From assembly GCA_012932865.1 (NCBI GenBank), contig SAXG01000059.1:186001-250000 (forward strand): a stretch of DNA of 64,000 nt, given 5' to 3'. The position numbers and the translations under genes were made by a program. Below the pieces are notes generated by a model. It searched no databases, was not told the origin of the DNA, and saw only the letters and a list, made by a program, of their open reading frames with translations. Below are positions 21,785 through 33,246 of the stretch, in pieces (the first letter of the stretch is position 1; the number at the start of each line of letters is the position of its first letter). This stretch comes from Amylostereum areolatum (lineage: Eukaryota > Basidiomycota > Agaricomycetes > Russulales > Stereaceae).

Positions 21785-24700
21785 AACGCCCCCCAGTCGC
21801 GTCGTCTGGTGGAGGCAAGGGACTTTTGGTATCATCGTCGAATCGTTTCGCTGTATTATCATCCATGCATACCTGTGAGCAATCGTATCCCCCGTGTTTG
21901 TATCTGTCTACTGTCACCAAGAACAGGCAAACACCATCGATCACGCTCAAAGTCAAGATGATCGGACGAGTTACCAAAAGAGAAATCGACGCAGACGCGC
22001 TGCTTGATAGCGGCGCAGAAGGAATTATCCTGAACCGAACCTTTGTTGAACGCAAGAAGCTTACCACAAGAAAACTAGAAAACCCGTTCCCCGTGCGTAA
22101 TGTGGACGGCACCGAGAACATCATGGGCTGGGTACGCGACACAACGACCCAGCGGATCCGGATATACTACCAAGATTCAAAAGCGTACCATGAGGAAGAA
22201 GCTGAGTTCTTCATCACCGACATCGGCGATCATGACATGATCCTTGGAACAGACTGGCTCGATGAGCACAATCCCACCATAGACTGGCAACGAGACCGTG
22301 TTGACATGCTCCGCTGCCCCCCCTCGTGCACTCTGTCCAAACCTCCTGTGACAAACCTCGCAACCAAGCCACGGAGACCATCATCGGTCCAATCACAGCG
22401 TAAGGTTGAAGCAGGTAAAACCCTGAGGACACCTCTCGTCGTGGACGATCCCTTCCCAGAGCCGACATATGTATCCTGGACCCCAGTCCCCACTTATGTT
22501 ATTCCTGCACGCAGAGTCAAAGGTGTTCGCGTCCGCACGGTCCATCGCTCCCCTCTACCTGCACGACTCTTCACTGAAGACGACGACGAGCGGCCCATGG
22601 TATTCCGAGACTGGGAGATCAATGGACTACGCCACGCCGGAATCCTCCCTGAAACCGACGGTCCTAATCCAGATGCAGTACCTATCCGCGCGGGCTTTAC
22701 AAAAGCGCAGGAGCTTGCAGAGCATTCAAAAGAGAACGCACACCTGCAAACCTTTGAAGACTTAGTCCCCCCGCCGTACCGCGACTTTGCGCCTGTATTC
22801 GACAAGAAAACCTCCGAGCGACTTCCTGACCGACGGCCATGGGACCATGCTATCGACATGAAAGACGGCTTTGAACCCAAACCGTGCAAGATCTACCCCC
22901 TCTCACCTTCCGAGCAGATCGAACTCGACACCTTCCTCGACGACCACCTGAAGAAGGGCTATATCCGCCCATCGAAGTCACCTCAGGCGAGTCCGTTCTT
23001 CTTTGTGAAGAAAAAGGATGGAAAGTTGCGTCCCGTACAGGACTATCGAGAACTAAACAAGGGCACTGTCAAGAACGAATACCCCTTGCCACTGATCTCT
23101 GAAATTGTCGACCGTCTCAAAGGTGCAAAGATCTTCTCCAAGATGGATGTCCGCTGGGGCTACAACAATGTCCGCATCAAGGAAGGCGACGAGTGGAAGG
23201 CTGCGTTCAAGACGAATCGCGGTCTCTTCGAACCTACGGTGATGTTTTTTGGGCTTATGAACTCCCCTGCAACATTTCAGGCAATGATGAATGAACTGTT
23301 CAAGGATCTCATCGACTCGGGCAAGGTCATCATCTACATGGACGACATCTTGGTGTTCACTCGCACCATGGACGAACACCGTGCCATAGTGCGGCAGGTT
23401 CTGCAGCGTTTGCAAGACAACGACCTCTTCCTCAAACCGGAGAAATGTGTCTTTGAGCAAGACTCTGTCGAATACCTCGGACTCATCATCTCGCACGACA
23501 AGATCGCTATGGACCCCGTCAAGGTAGCAGGTATTCAGGACTGGCCGATACCACGAACGGTCAAAGATGTGCAATCCTTCCTCGGCTTTGGCAACTTCTA
23601 CCGACGTTTCATCAAGGACTTCTCCAAGGTTGCACGACCCCTATTTGACCTGACAAAGAAGGACTGCACATGGGGCTGGTCGGCGGACTGCCAAACTGCG
23701 TTTGACGCACTGAAAGCTGCGTTTACTTCCTCCCCTGTCTTGGTCATGCCTGACCCAAAGAAGCCTTACCTCGTTGAAGTCGATGCCTCGGACTTTGCTA
23801 CTGGAGGTATACTCTCGCAGAAAGGCGACGACGGTCACTGGCATCCAGTGGCGTATCTGTCCAAGGCCCTATCGGAACCGGAACGGAACTACGACATCTA
23901 CGACAAGGAGCTGCTTGCGATCATCCGTGCGCTTGAAGCCTGGCGCCACTACCTCGAAGGCGCCCCCAACACCGTCGAAATCTGGACAGATCACAAGAAC
24001 CTGGAACACTTCAAGACGGCACAGAAGCTGAGCCGCCGACAGGCACGTTGGGCTCTATTCCTCACTCGATTTGACTTCTCGCTCGTTCATAAACCAGGAA
24101 TTTCCCACCGCCCGGATCCAATGTCTTGACGACCCGATCACAAGGATGGTGTTGAAAACGACAACAAGGAGCGCGTCTTGCTTGACCCCAAGTACTTCCA
24201 AGTACGTGCAACAAGGCCAGGAGCAGTAACCTCCCTCGGTGATGTCGAACTCCGACGACGTATCCGCGACTGCAAAACCAAGGACATCGAGGTCGTTCAA
24301 GCCCTGGACGCCATCTTACGAAACGGACCACGTACACTTGTCAAGAACCTTCAAGAGTGGAACTACGAAGAAGGCCTGGTCCTGTTTAGAGGAAAGGTAT
24401 ATGTCCCTGCGGATGACGAGTTGCGACGCGACATTGTCAAAATGTACCATGAATCGCCCCTGGCTGGACACCCCGGTCGCTTCAAGACTTACGAGCTTGT
24501 GAGTCGTGAATATTGGTGGCCTGGCATGTCTGTCTTTGTCCGCGACTTTGTAGCAGGATGCGCAACCTGCCAGTCGACGAAGACACAGAGCAGCCGACCC
24601 CACGTCGACATGATCCCAAACGAAGTACCCGATCGACCATTTGGCGTCATCTCCACCGACTTCATCGTCGAACTCCCCGACTGCGAAGGCTATAACGCCG

Positions 24701-25872
24701 TCAATGTCGTGGTCGATCGCCTCACCAAGATGGTGGTTACCACCCCATGTACAACGAAGATCACCAGCGATGGCACGGCCGACATTCTCTTCGACAAGGT
24801 ATACCGACACTACGGCTTAGCAGACAAGATCATCTCGGATCGTGGACCCCAATTTGCTGGACAGGTGATGCATACACTCAATGAGAAGCTCGGGATCAAG
24901 TCCGCCCTCAGCACAGCGTATCACCCACAGACAGACGGCCAAACCAAACGCGAGAACCAGAACCTCGAGCAGTTCCTGCGAGTATTCTGCAACTACCGTC
25001 AAGATGACTGGGTGAAGTGGTTGCCCTTCTTCGAGCTTTCTCACAACTCTCGCACCCATGCAGCTACTGGAAAGGCTCCCTTTGAAGTCCTCTACGGCTT
25101 CCTCCCGAAAATGTACCCATCCGTAAACTCGTCCTCAAAGGTCCCCGCAGTTGAAGAATGCCTCCGTCAACTTGAAGAAGTCCGACAGGAGATCAAGGCC
25201 AGCCTTGCCCTCGCATCAGACTTGATGAAGCACTACAATGGCGACACGGTCAGCAAATCAACGCAGTTTGCCGTCGGAGACAAAGTATGGCTAGAAGGCA
25301 AAAATCTGAAGACGACGAGACCGAAAGCTAAGCTTGCTGCCAAACGATTTGGACCCTTCGAAATCATTGACGTCATCAGCCCAGTCAACTACCGCTTGAA
25401 GCTGCCGAAGATGTGGCGAATCCATCCAGTCTTCCATGCCTCGCTGCTCACCGCGTACAAGGAGAAAGCCGCTCACGGGCCAAATTATGAACAGCCGCCA
25501 CCAGACCTCATCGACGATGAAGAAGAATACGACGTTGAAGACATTGTCGACTCTAAACCAACTCGTAACAAGAAAGGTATTCAGTACCTCGTCAAGTGGG
25601 CCGGCTATCCCGACTCCGAAAACACCTGGCTCCCGCGTTCGTCGCTCTCAAAGGTTACCGACATGATGGACGCTTTCCACAAGCGCCATCCAAATGCGCC
25701 CCGCCCTGTGCGTTCCCTTGGCATCTCCTTTGACGATTTTCTCGCATCCACCCTTGCAGATGACATCGCGCTCCAGGCGAAAGCGCGTCTTAAAAGGGGG
25801 GTAATGTCACGGATCGCTCCATTTCTTTCTTCGTTTGCAGACCTTGTACACGCGACGCGTCACGGCACATGA
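21782..25872 (+). pseudogene. Pol polyprotein of element 1, one nonsense codon
   Basis: Reads in the -1 frame relative to gag. Aspartic protease motif LLDSGAEGIIL, then reverse transcriptase with KKDGKLRPVQDYR and catalytic YMDDILVF (near 23335), RNase H with VEVDASDFATGG and the DKELLAIIRALEAWRHYL region. The integrase has a zinc-binding H...C-x2-C (HPGRFKTYEL...CATCQS), core DFIVELP, SDRGPQF and HPQTDGQTKRENQN. The C-terminal chromodomain is EYDVEDIVDSKP...YLVKWAGYPDSENTWLP, which marks a chromovirus. The frame is uninterrupted except for TGA at 24127-24129 between RNase H and integrase, in a context (PMS-stop-RPDHK) where relatives have Arg; a single CGA to TGA change would explain it. The end runs a few codons into the 3' LTR. 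Confidence 0.9.
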
Positions 25873-26224
25873 CTTTCCTTCGCATCACATGCTCCAACGA
25901 CGTCATTGCCCGGACTTCCGAACGGCGTTCCGCATCCTTATCTATGACATCATTGCTCCGGACTCCCGTCCTCCTCCCCATGACTCCTTTCTTATTGTTC
26001 CCCCCGCTCGCACCACTATCGCATCGCATCGCACCATCGTTCCCACTTGTATATAAGGACAGTATCCCTTTTCCCTTTTCCTCAGACTGTCCATCTCGTC
26101 ATACGGTACTGTAGCGCACGTTGCACTACCCTAGACCCCGGCACTCTCGAATCTATTTTCTTCTCGCTCCTCCCATCGTCGCGACTTAGGCGGTTCATCG
26201 GTCTCATAAACTGTGTTTCTGACA
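25805..26224 (+). repeat. 3' LTR of element 1
   Basis: Same 420-bp length as the 5' LTR and followed directly by the CATTT target duplication (26225-26229). The pol frame ends inside it. Confidence 0.95.
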
Positions 26225-26361
26225 CATTTGCTGAGTGGCAAACAACGATGCCAGCGCTTGCATGTGAACAACTTCTTCGTGAATGACCGAATCTGTTTGT
26301 CCCTTTTTCCTACAAACTCATATTCACCCACTTACCTTCTTCTTCACAGCAACAGCCCCTC

Positions 26362-26785
26362 TGTCAGAAACACAGTTTATGAGACCAATAGAACCACCTA
26401 AGTCGCGACGATGGGAGGAGCAAGAGAGAACAAATGGATTCGAGAGTGCCGAGTCTAGGGTAGTGCAACACAAGCTACAGTACTGTATGACGAGATGGGC
26501 AGTCTAAGGGAAAGAGAAGAGAAACACTGTCCTTATATACAAGTGGGAGCGATGGTGCAATGTGATGCAATAGTGGTGCAAGCGGGGGGAGACAATAGGA
26601 AAGGAGTCATGGGGCGGAGGACGGAAGTCCGGAGCAATGATGTCATAGATAAGGGGACGGAGTTCCACTCGGAAGTCCGGGCAGTGATGTCGTCAGAGCA
26701 TGTGATGCAGAGGAAAGTCATGTGCCGTGACACGTCGCGTGTACAAAGTCTGCAAACGAAGAGAGAAAAGGAGCAATCTGTGACA
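26362..26785 (-). mobile_element. Solo LTR related to element 1, reverse orientation
   Basis: A 424-bp sequence whose reverse complement begins TGTCACAGATTG and ends GTTTCTGACA. It is diverged from the element 1 LTR but aligns along its length, including the TATATAAGG box. It is flanked by perfect 5-bp target duplications CCCTC (26357-26361 and 26786-26790). Solo LTRs arise by recombination between the two LTRs of a former element. Confidence 0.9.
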
Positions 26786-26929
26786 CCCTCCGTGCTGCGA
26801 GTGTTGCTCCCCTCGCACGCCAGCGATCTGTTATGATCTTTGCAATAAGGAGGATGTTGACCACCTTCTCTCCCGCTTCACGATGTCATCGGTCCCATCC
26901 TCAACCTCAATGCGCAAGTGGGTCCTGTT

Positions 26930-26971
26930 GCACTAGTCGTTGCTGACATATGGAGGGACTTTTGCCTGGTT
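26930..26971. other. Apparent micro-inversion at the outer tip of the element 2 LTR
   Basis: The minus-strand LTR (26972-27400) lacks its last 27 bp. The terminal 19 bp (GCACTAGTCGTTGCTGACA) is found instead in the opposite orientation at 26930-26948, separated from the LTR by 23 bp of non-LTR sequence. Inverting about 42 bp would place the tip at the LTR end, minus about 8 bp. The sequence at 26787-26929 shows no gene. Confidence 0.6.
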
Positions 26972-27400
26972 CAAGTTACGACACAGCTGACTAGAAGATG
27001 AGGACGACGGAGGAGAGCCAATCAGACACGGCGACAGACAGGGGAAAGCAAGCAAAGTCGGTAGAATTGACTAGCTCGAGATAAGGAATATGTACAGCGA
27101 GAGCGAGCCTTATATACACAAGAGGAGAGAGACTTAGGTAAGCAACCGATACACGGCAATCAGTAAGCAGACCTAGTATAAGTGAGCAGTCGTATGTAAA
27201 AGAGCACAGCATGAGTCAGTATCGTACAGCATGAGTCAAGAGAAAGGAGTCAGACCTGGGCCGAGATGAGTCACGTGGGTCCGGGCGGGATATAGATGAA
27301 CCGGGTCCGGGCCGAAGTGGAGCCGGACCGGTGATAAGCATAAGTCCAAAAGCGTGTAACCAATGTAAAGTAAAAAGAAAATTATAGACCGTTCATGACA
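26972..27400 (-). repeat. 3' LTR of element 2 (27 bp short)
   Basis: Its reverse complement starts TGTCATGAACGG at 27400 and matches 38973-39401. The outer 27 bp are displaced (see the micro-inversion). A TATATAAGG-type box is present on the minus strand near 27110. Confidence 0.9.
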
Positions 27401-27417
27401 TCACCCCTTCCTTAGAT

Positions 27418-30261
27418 TCGACGTCCTCGTCGTAATCAGATCCAGTTTCTTCCTCCGACAGGAGTTCCCAACGATTAAGGCGTGCAGGTTTTAGAGCACC
27501 CGGATGTTCACGGTGGAAGTCATCAATGCGTTTCTTAGCATTCTGGAGATTGGTGAGAGGTTCCCAAGTATTGTCATTGTCTGGGTAGCCTTTCCATTTG
27601 ACGAGGTACTTGAAGCTGCGACCAACTTTTTTGGAGTCTATAATCTTTTCGACCTCATAGACTTCCTCTCCTTGGACTAACTCTGGGGGTGGAGGTGCAG
27701 GTGCTTTCTAGTTGTCAAAGGCGGGACCGTTGTGTGGAGATAGGAGGGACTTGTTGAAGACCGGATGTTTTCGTGACCAGGATGCAGGGAGGCGAAGCTT
27801 GTAGGCCGATGCTCCGACTTTTTCCAGGATTTCGAAAGGACCGAAGCACTTGTCATCTAGCTTTTGCATAGGACGTGCCATTTTGATTACAGTTTGGCCA
27901 TCTCTGGTCTTGGCTTCCAGCCAGACGAAGTCGCCAATTTTGTAATCTATTGGTTCGTCCTTCTTGCGGTCGTAAAAGCGCTTTTGATCACCCTGTGCTG
28001 CCTTTAGCGCAGAGCGGGCTTCCTCATAGATGTCTTGCATGCATTGTGCAAACTCGTTTGCCGATGGGTTGTCTGTCTCGCATCGAGGGTTTGTCCCCAG
28101 GTAGAGTTCCCGACCATAGTTGGCAAAGTTGGGAGACATCCCAATCGAACTATGGACCATGTTGTTGAGCGCAGTCATGGCAAGTGGGAGGTAACGTGTC
28201 CAATTGTCCTGTCGTTGATTGACGAAGATGCGAAGGTAGTTTTCCATGGTCATGTTGGAGCGTTCAGTCTGTCCGTCTGTCTGAGGGTGATACGCCGTGG
28301 ACGGGTTCCCTTCAATGCCTAACAGTTGGAACAATGCCGTGGTGAATTTGGAGACAAACACGCTGCCACGGTCGCTGACGATCTTTCTAGGAATTCCATG
28401 ATGGGGGACCACCTCGCGTAGGTACTCAAAGGCGAGTTCGTCCTCCGTTAGGTCTTTGGTCGTGGCCCAGAATACAACCTGTTTGGTACCCATGCAGTTC
28501 ACATTGCAGATGGCGTCTTTTCCATCCGAGACTGGGAGCGGCATGACAAAGTCGATGGATACATGCTCCCAAGGCGCTTGTGGCGGGTCATGTGGGTGGA
28601 GTGGAGCGGCAATGCGATCATGTCTAATCTTGGTACGTTGGCAGGTCTCACATCCTTCGACATATTTCCGGACATCGTCTCTAATGGCAGGCCACCAGTA
28701 GTTGCGTGTAATGAGCTCGTGGGTCTTGTATCGTCCTGGATGACCGACAAGCGGGCCGTCATGATGAGCTTGGATGATGTCTGCACGGAGTCCTTTGTCT
28801 CTTGGGACATAGAGTCTGTGTTGCCAGGTGACCGTTCTGTCTGTGTGTTCCAGCCATCCCTTCACTTTGAGTGCTAAGGCGCGTTCTACTGCATGGTCTC
28901 GGAGTAAGGTAGCCTCCTGAATCCGCTCAATGAGGACATTGTCAGGTCCATTGGTTATAATTCCTGCATGGTTGAGGGCGCGAAAGAGGTCTGGTTTCAG
29001 GAGGACGATGTTTTCATTGTCTTTCTCCCCCTTCTCAAGGCCCGCTAGTCGGGAAATAGCATCGGGTTTACCCATTGTTTTGCCGGGCTTGTGGAGTAGC
29101 GTACAATGATACTCTTGCAGCTCCGTTAACCACCGTGCTTGTCTCTGATTTAGCTTCTGCGCCTTGCGGAAGTACGTGAGATTGCGATGATCCGACCAGA
29201 TTTCAAACTCCTATCGTGCCCCCATGAGGTATTGTCTCCATTCCTCTAGTGCCGTCATGATAGCCAGTAATTCTTTGTCATAAATCTCATAGTTCCTCTC
29301 AGCTTCGCTGAGGGACTTTGAGAGGAAGGCGACCGGGTGCCATTTGCCATTGTCCTGTTGTTGCGAAAGTACCGCACCCGTGGCATAGTCAGAGGAGTCC
29401 GCTTCGACACGGAACTGTCCCTCATCTGTAGGGATTGCTAGAACCGGCTGCGATGTTATACGTTGCTTGAGTTCCTCGAACGCCTCCTGCTGCGGGGTGT
29501 CCCAGACCCATTCCGTCTTCCCTGTGAGTTTAGTCATTGGGTGAGCGATGCCACTGAAGTCCTTGATAAAGCGACGGTAGAAGCTGCAAAAGCCCAAAAA
29601 CGATTGAAGTTGTTTCTTCGTTTTGGGGGCTGGCCAGTTGGTGATTGCTGCAGCCTTTGCTGGATCCATGTGAACCCTTCCTCTGCCGACAATCATGCCC
29701 AGGTATTCGATTTCTGCCTTCTCAAACTCGCACTTTTCTGGCTTCAGATAGAGTTTGTTTTCTCGCAGGATCCGAAGGACCTCCTTGACTATCCGACGAT
29801 GTTCTTCTAGTGTATGTGTGAAGATGAGGATGTCATCCAAATAGACGACCACAACTCCTTGGTGGATCAAGTCTTTGAACAGGTCGTTCATCATGGCTTG
29901 GAACGTGGACAGGGAGTTGGTGAGTCCGAAGAACATGACCGTAGGCTCGTAAAGGCCTTTGTTTGTGCAGAACACCACTTTCCATTCGTCTCCTTCTTTA
30001 ATCCAAACATTGTTGTACCCCCATCGGACATCGAGCTTGGTAAAGTGCCGTGCTCCCTTAAGCTTATCAACCAACTCTTGGATGAGTGGGAGCGGGTAAC
30101 GGTTCTTTATTGTCATCTCATTGAGCTTTCAATAGTCTTGCACAGGACGTAACGAGCCGTCTTTTTTCTTGATAAAGAAGAATGGGGAGGCCATGGGTGA
30201 TTTGGACGGCTGGATCCGGCCAGATCTCAGGTTCTCTTCCAAAAAGGCATCCAGTTGCTTC
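27418..30261 (-). pseudogene. Partial pol of element 2 (RT, RNase H, integrase, chromodomain) with three nonsense codons
   Basis: Reading leftwards: RT with KLDVRWGYNNVWIKEGDEWK and YLDDILIF, RNase H with VEADSSDYATGAVLS, an integrase zinc-binding domain (HPGRYKTHEL, CETCQRTK), core DFVMPLP, SDRGSVF and HPQTDGQTERSNM, and a chromodomain near 27450-27690 (VEKIIDSKKVG, KYLVKWKGYPDNDNTW). In-frame stops are TGA 30129-30131, TAG 29211-29213 and TAG 27708-27710, at exactly the positions mirrored in element 3. The start is lost to the junction with element 4. Confidence 0.88.
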
Positions 30262-30535
30262 TGTCACGGATCGCCTCAATCCTTTCCCTTTCCATTGCAT
30301 CATGTTCAGTCACATGATTACATCTCCCATCACATGACGTCGTCAGCCTGACTCCTCTTATCTCTCCATCTATGACATCATCACTCCGGACCACGTCCTC
30401 CCCCTTCTTTTTCCTTATTGTTCTCTCCCGCTCGCACCATTCTCGCATCATCGATCCTGTACATATATAAGGCTCTCCTCTGCGCCCCTTTTCCTTAGAT
30501 CGTCCTCTTCGTTCCCCACGTACTGCTTCGGCCCT

Positions 30536-31240
30536 ATGCCTGGACTTGGATCCTCTCCTGCCAATCCATCCTCTTTTCTCTCTCTTTGGGTGACTTGGGT
30601 GATCTGCCAGTCGCTAGACCGATCCCTAACACTAGGACAATCTCCCCCACACCCACCTCACCACATCCCTTGCCGTCTTTACGACGTTAAATCCCCCATC
30701 CTGGAACCACTCGATCAACCGATCTTCATTGCATTCAACCTCCAAACCTTCAACTCCAACCGCGACGCTCCCTTCCCTTGGCCTCGAGAAGACGCCGTCA
30801 CTGTCGATCGCCTACGCGCCCTTGAGCTCCTCTGCAAAGAGCACACCTGGAAAGTACATGGTGCCAACTGCCGCATTTACGAGTGGCGCTGGAACCACGG
30901 TCACGGTAGGCAGATGATCCTCTGCCTCTACGCTCGCGTTGTTGTGCGCTTCGATATAGATCAGAACCGCTTCGAGTTTTCCATCCACTCCCCCACCTGG
31001 CACACCTGTTCCAACACACATCTGCCACCATCACTTGTCCGTAAAAGCTTCCCCACCGTCTATAACTTTGCCCTCCCTACGCCTGAATCTACTCCGCCAC
31101 CACCTCTTCGTCGAACGATCACCAGCCGCAAGGAGCTGCAACAGCGTTGTCATCAGCACAAGATCTGCCAGGCTCTCAAGGCCTCCTACCTCACCGCTCG
31201 CCTCTTAGGCCGTTGCCCTATCGCGGCGGACTTTCTCTAG
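30536..31240 (+). CDS. Element 4 upstream ORF
   Basis: A homologue of the element 1 upstream ORF: shared layout APFPWPREDAVTVDRL, KEHTWKVHGANCRIYEWRW and end GRCPIAADFL followed by TAG. Downstream coding continues in the -1 frame here, unlike element 1 where it stays in frame. ATG 30536 may lie inside the LTR/leader, so the start is uncertain. The function is unknown. Confidence 0.55.
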   Translation: MPGLGSSPANPSSFLSLWVTWVICQSLDRSLTLGQSPPHPPHHIPCRLYDVKSPILEPLDQPIFIAFNLQTFNSNRDAPFPWPREDAVTVDRLRALELLCKEHTWKVHGANCRIYEWRWNHGHGRQMILCLYARVVVRFDIDQNRFEFSIHSPTWHTCSNTHLPPSLVRKSFPTVYNFALPTPESTPPPPLRRTITSRKELQQRCHQHKICQALKASYLTARLLGRCPIAADFL

Positions 31241-31970
31241 ACACCACCATCGCTTCCGAATCCTCCCCCTGTGCCACCACTCCAGACTTCCCTCTCGGCT
31301 TCACTCGGGGAGCTAACCCAGGCGAGTACTACGCCCTCACCCTCGGTGGAAGACGAACCGTACATTGGACACACGACAACGGAGTCACTGCCCAGTGGTA
31401 CTTCAACGACGAGGAAGGTTTCCCTTATGTCGAACAGACCGATATCAACGTTGCGGCGCAGGAGCACGACCGTATCTATAACCCCCAGACCCCCAAACGA
31501 GAAGAAGTTGCCACTGCTCCTCAAGAAGAAGGCTCCCCTCCACCTCCACCGCGACCAGACCAGCCTTGGTCTGTTCCCCTTGGTATCAGATTCGACGAGC
31601 GTACAAAGAAGTGGTACGCCTACAAGAAGAACGGACGCGCAGTCGTAGAGTGGTATCCCAGCTTCTACGACGCAGACGTTGATCGTTGGACCTGGGCCAC
31701 AGGTGAAAAACCATTCCTCTTAGACAAAGAACTCGAGGTCGCTGCAGAAGCATTCTACAGGATCACTCTTGCACACAATGAACATGTTGCATCCTTCCGC
31801 AACACACTCGCAGTTCCCCTACCCCCCTCTACCCCAGGCTCTCCAGCCGTTCAAAGTCCCCATCAGTCCCCTGCAGCCCCTGTTAACCCTCTTCCCCCAT
31901 TTCAACCGCCCGCAACCACCATGTCTCAACCAGCCTCGACCACCCCCACCCCCTCCACCGGCGAGATAGG
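31238..31970 (+). pseudogene. Gag N-terminal fragment of element 4
   Basis: An open frame overlapping the end of the upstream ORF, with FTRGANPGEYYALTLGGRR and a WW-like aromatic stretch GIRFDERTKKWYAYKKNGR that parallels GKWYAYRRNKNG of element 1. It ends in Pro/Ser/Thr-rich sequence where the LTR of element 3 begins. No capsid or zinc-knuckle part is left. Confidence 0.6.
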
Positions 31971-32395
31971 TGTCATGAACGGTCTATAATTTTCTTTTTT
32001 ACTTTACATCGGTTACACGCTTTAGGACTTATCAGATTATCACCGGTCCGGCTCCACTTCGGCCCGGACCCGGTTCATCTATATCCCGCCCGGACCCACG
32101 TGACTCATCTCGGCCCAGGTCTGACTCCTTTCTCTTGACTCATGCTGTACGATACTGACTCATGCTGTGCTCTTTTACATATGACTGCCTAGGTCTGCTT
32201 ACTGATTGCCGTGTATCGGTTGCTTACCTAAGTCTCTCTCCTCTCGTATATATAAGGCTCGCTCTCGCTGTACATATTCCTTATCTCGAGCTAGTCAATT
32301 CTACTGACTTTGCTTGCTTTCCCTTGTCTCCGTCATCCTCATCTTCTAGTCAGCTGTGTCGTAACTTGGTGCTGTCGCACTAGTCGTTGCTGACA
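31971..32395 (+). repeat. 5' LTR of element 3
   Basis: TGTCATGAACGG...CGTTGCTGACA, 425 bp, with a TATATATAAGG box near 32247-32257. It lacks a CTCACTTATACTA-like block and an about 20-bp block (GTCGCCGTGTCTGATTGG region) present in the 3' LTR. Confidence 0.92.
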
Positions 32396-32866
32396 TAAGC
32401 TCGAGATCTGTTTACTCTTGCACCACCCTACGACCGTCCCTACGTACTGTAGTGTAGTAGTAGTAGTACCCGTCTGGTACTGACCTTGTTCTTTCCCTGT
32501 GCCGCCCTAGACCGTTGCCCCCAGAGTACATGACTCGTTACCCTGACATTGTGGTCGTGCGCACGTATACCGGTGCTGGCTTGATGTTTCCTCGAAACGT
32601 TACACTTACTCGAGACTCTCCAATACCAGGAGTTGAAAGCTCAGAGGTGACAGTAGAAGGTGCACCTTTGGTGTAGGAAACGAGTAAAAGCGGCGAAAGG
32701 AAAGCGGTTTAGGAAGTCTTTGGGCTCGTGTCCCCTAGACGAAGAGACAGCCAACAGGTCGAGAAGACTGAGGCAGACCGTCTTGCGATCTCATAACAGA
32801 ACCACCTTCCCTCGACAAAATCTTCCCTTGCCGCACAGAGTAACCATTTCGACTGGGGGCTCGTGC

Positions 32867-33244
32867 ATGGAAGATTGGCGCTCGCAAGTACAAGAATTCA
32901 TCCCCCTCAGCGACGACACTATCATCTCCCTCATCAATGAGTCCAAAGACCCTTGGACCTGGCACAATTGGAAGGTCGCCCTCAGCGTAGAAGAACTCGA
33001 AGACTCCGTCATAGACGTCCACTTCTATCGCCTCAAAATAAGCGAACAAGGAAACGGAAACCTCTACATCTACTTCTGCCCATATGTCAGCTACCGCTAC
33101 AAACTCGAGCAACCCCCAAAGTCCTTCTACGCGCCCAACGAGAAAATACCAGTTGACACTCGACACACCCACCGCCTCCTTACACCAGGCAACACCCCCA
33201 GCCCCACACCAGAGCCAGAGGTCATTGACCTCACCCACTTATAA
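32867..33244 (+). CDS. Element 3 upstream ORF
   Basis: 125 residues from ATG 32867. It contains NESKDPWTWHNWKVALSVEE, which aligns with the DPWTxH region of the upstream ORFs of elements 1 and 4, and ends PEPEVIDLTHL. The gag frame overlaps it and continues in the +1 frame past its TAA. The function is unknown; it may be a Gag N-terminal domain or an accessory product. Confidence 0.6.
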   Translation: MEDWRSQVQEFIPLSDDTIISLINESKDPWTWHNWKVALSVEELEDSVIDVHFYRLKISEQGNGNLYIYFCPYVSYRYKLEQPPKSFYAPNEKIPVDTRHTHRLLTPGNTPSPTPEPEVIDLTHL

Positions 33245-33246
33245 AC

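Larger units (their letters stand above)
19131..26224 (+). mobile_element. Complete Ty3/Gypsy chromovirus LTR retrotransposon (element 1)
   Basis: Two 420-bp LTRs (19131-19550 and 25805-26224), both TGTCACGG...TTTCTGACA, bound a 7094-bp element. The 5-bp target duplication CATTT (19126-19130 and 26225-26229) is perfect. Order: upstream ORF, gag with zinc knuckle, then pol as protease, reverse transcriptase, RNase H, integrase, chromodomain. The LTRs differ at only two positions that I noticed (near 19260/25934 and 19540/26214), so insertion is recent. Coding is nearly intact apart from a TAG at 20165-20167 and a TGA at 24127-24129. It interrupts the frame listed at 19003-26836. Confidence 0.95.
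19003..26836 (+). pseudogene. Short open frame interrupted by a retrotransposon and a solo LTR
   Basis: Segments 19003-19130, 26230-26361 and 26791-26836 read as one open frame of 101 residues once the complete retrotransposon (with one CATTT) and the solo LTR (with one CCCTC) are removed. It starts MASKVLEHLKPKEGSKKRKR, continues lysine-rich, and ends LPSHASDLL. No domain is recognised, and an acidic frame upstream (near 18680-18760) may belong to the same former gene. Continuity over 102 codons across two insertions is suggestive but could be chance. Confidence 0.3.
26972..30261 (-). mobile_element. Truncated Ty3/Gypsy element 2, arm of a 3.29-kb inverted repeat
   Basis: Contains the 3' LTR and most of pol of the same family as element 3, in reverse orientation. 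It mirrors 36111-39401: positions sum to 66373 at both ends of the match, meaning no net insertion or deletion over about 3290 bp, and the deduced RT and integrase blocks (301 and 455 residues) are identical. I noticed only two mismatches in the part compared base by base (30205/36168 and 30249/36124). It is cut at 30262 by the start of element 4, and its gag and 5' LTR are missing. Confidence 0.9.
30262..31970 (+). mobile_element. Ty3/Gypsy element 4, 5' fragment
   Basis: Begins with an LTR start TGTCACGGATCG like element 1 but diverged, with TATATAAGG at 30464-30472. Then come an upstream ORF and the N-terminal part of gag, cut at 31970 by the 5' LTR of element 3. Neither the rest of gag/pol nor a second LTR resumes after element 3 ends at 39428, so the right part has been lost or rearranged. 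The left border abuts the interrupted pol of element 2. Confidence 0.75.
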
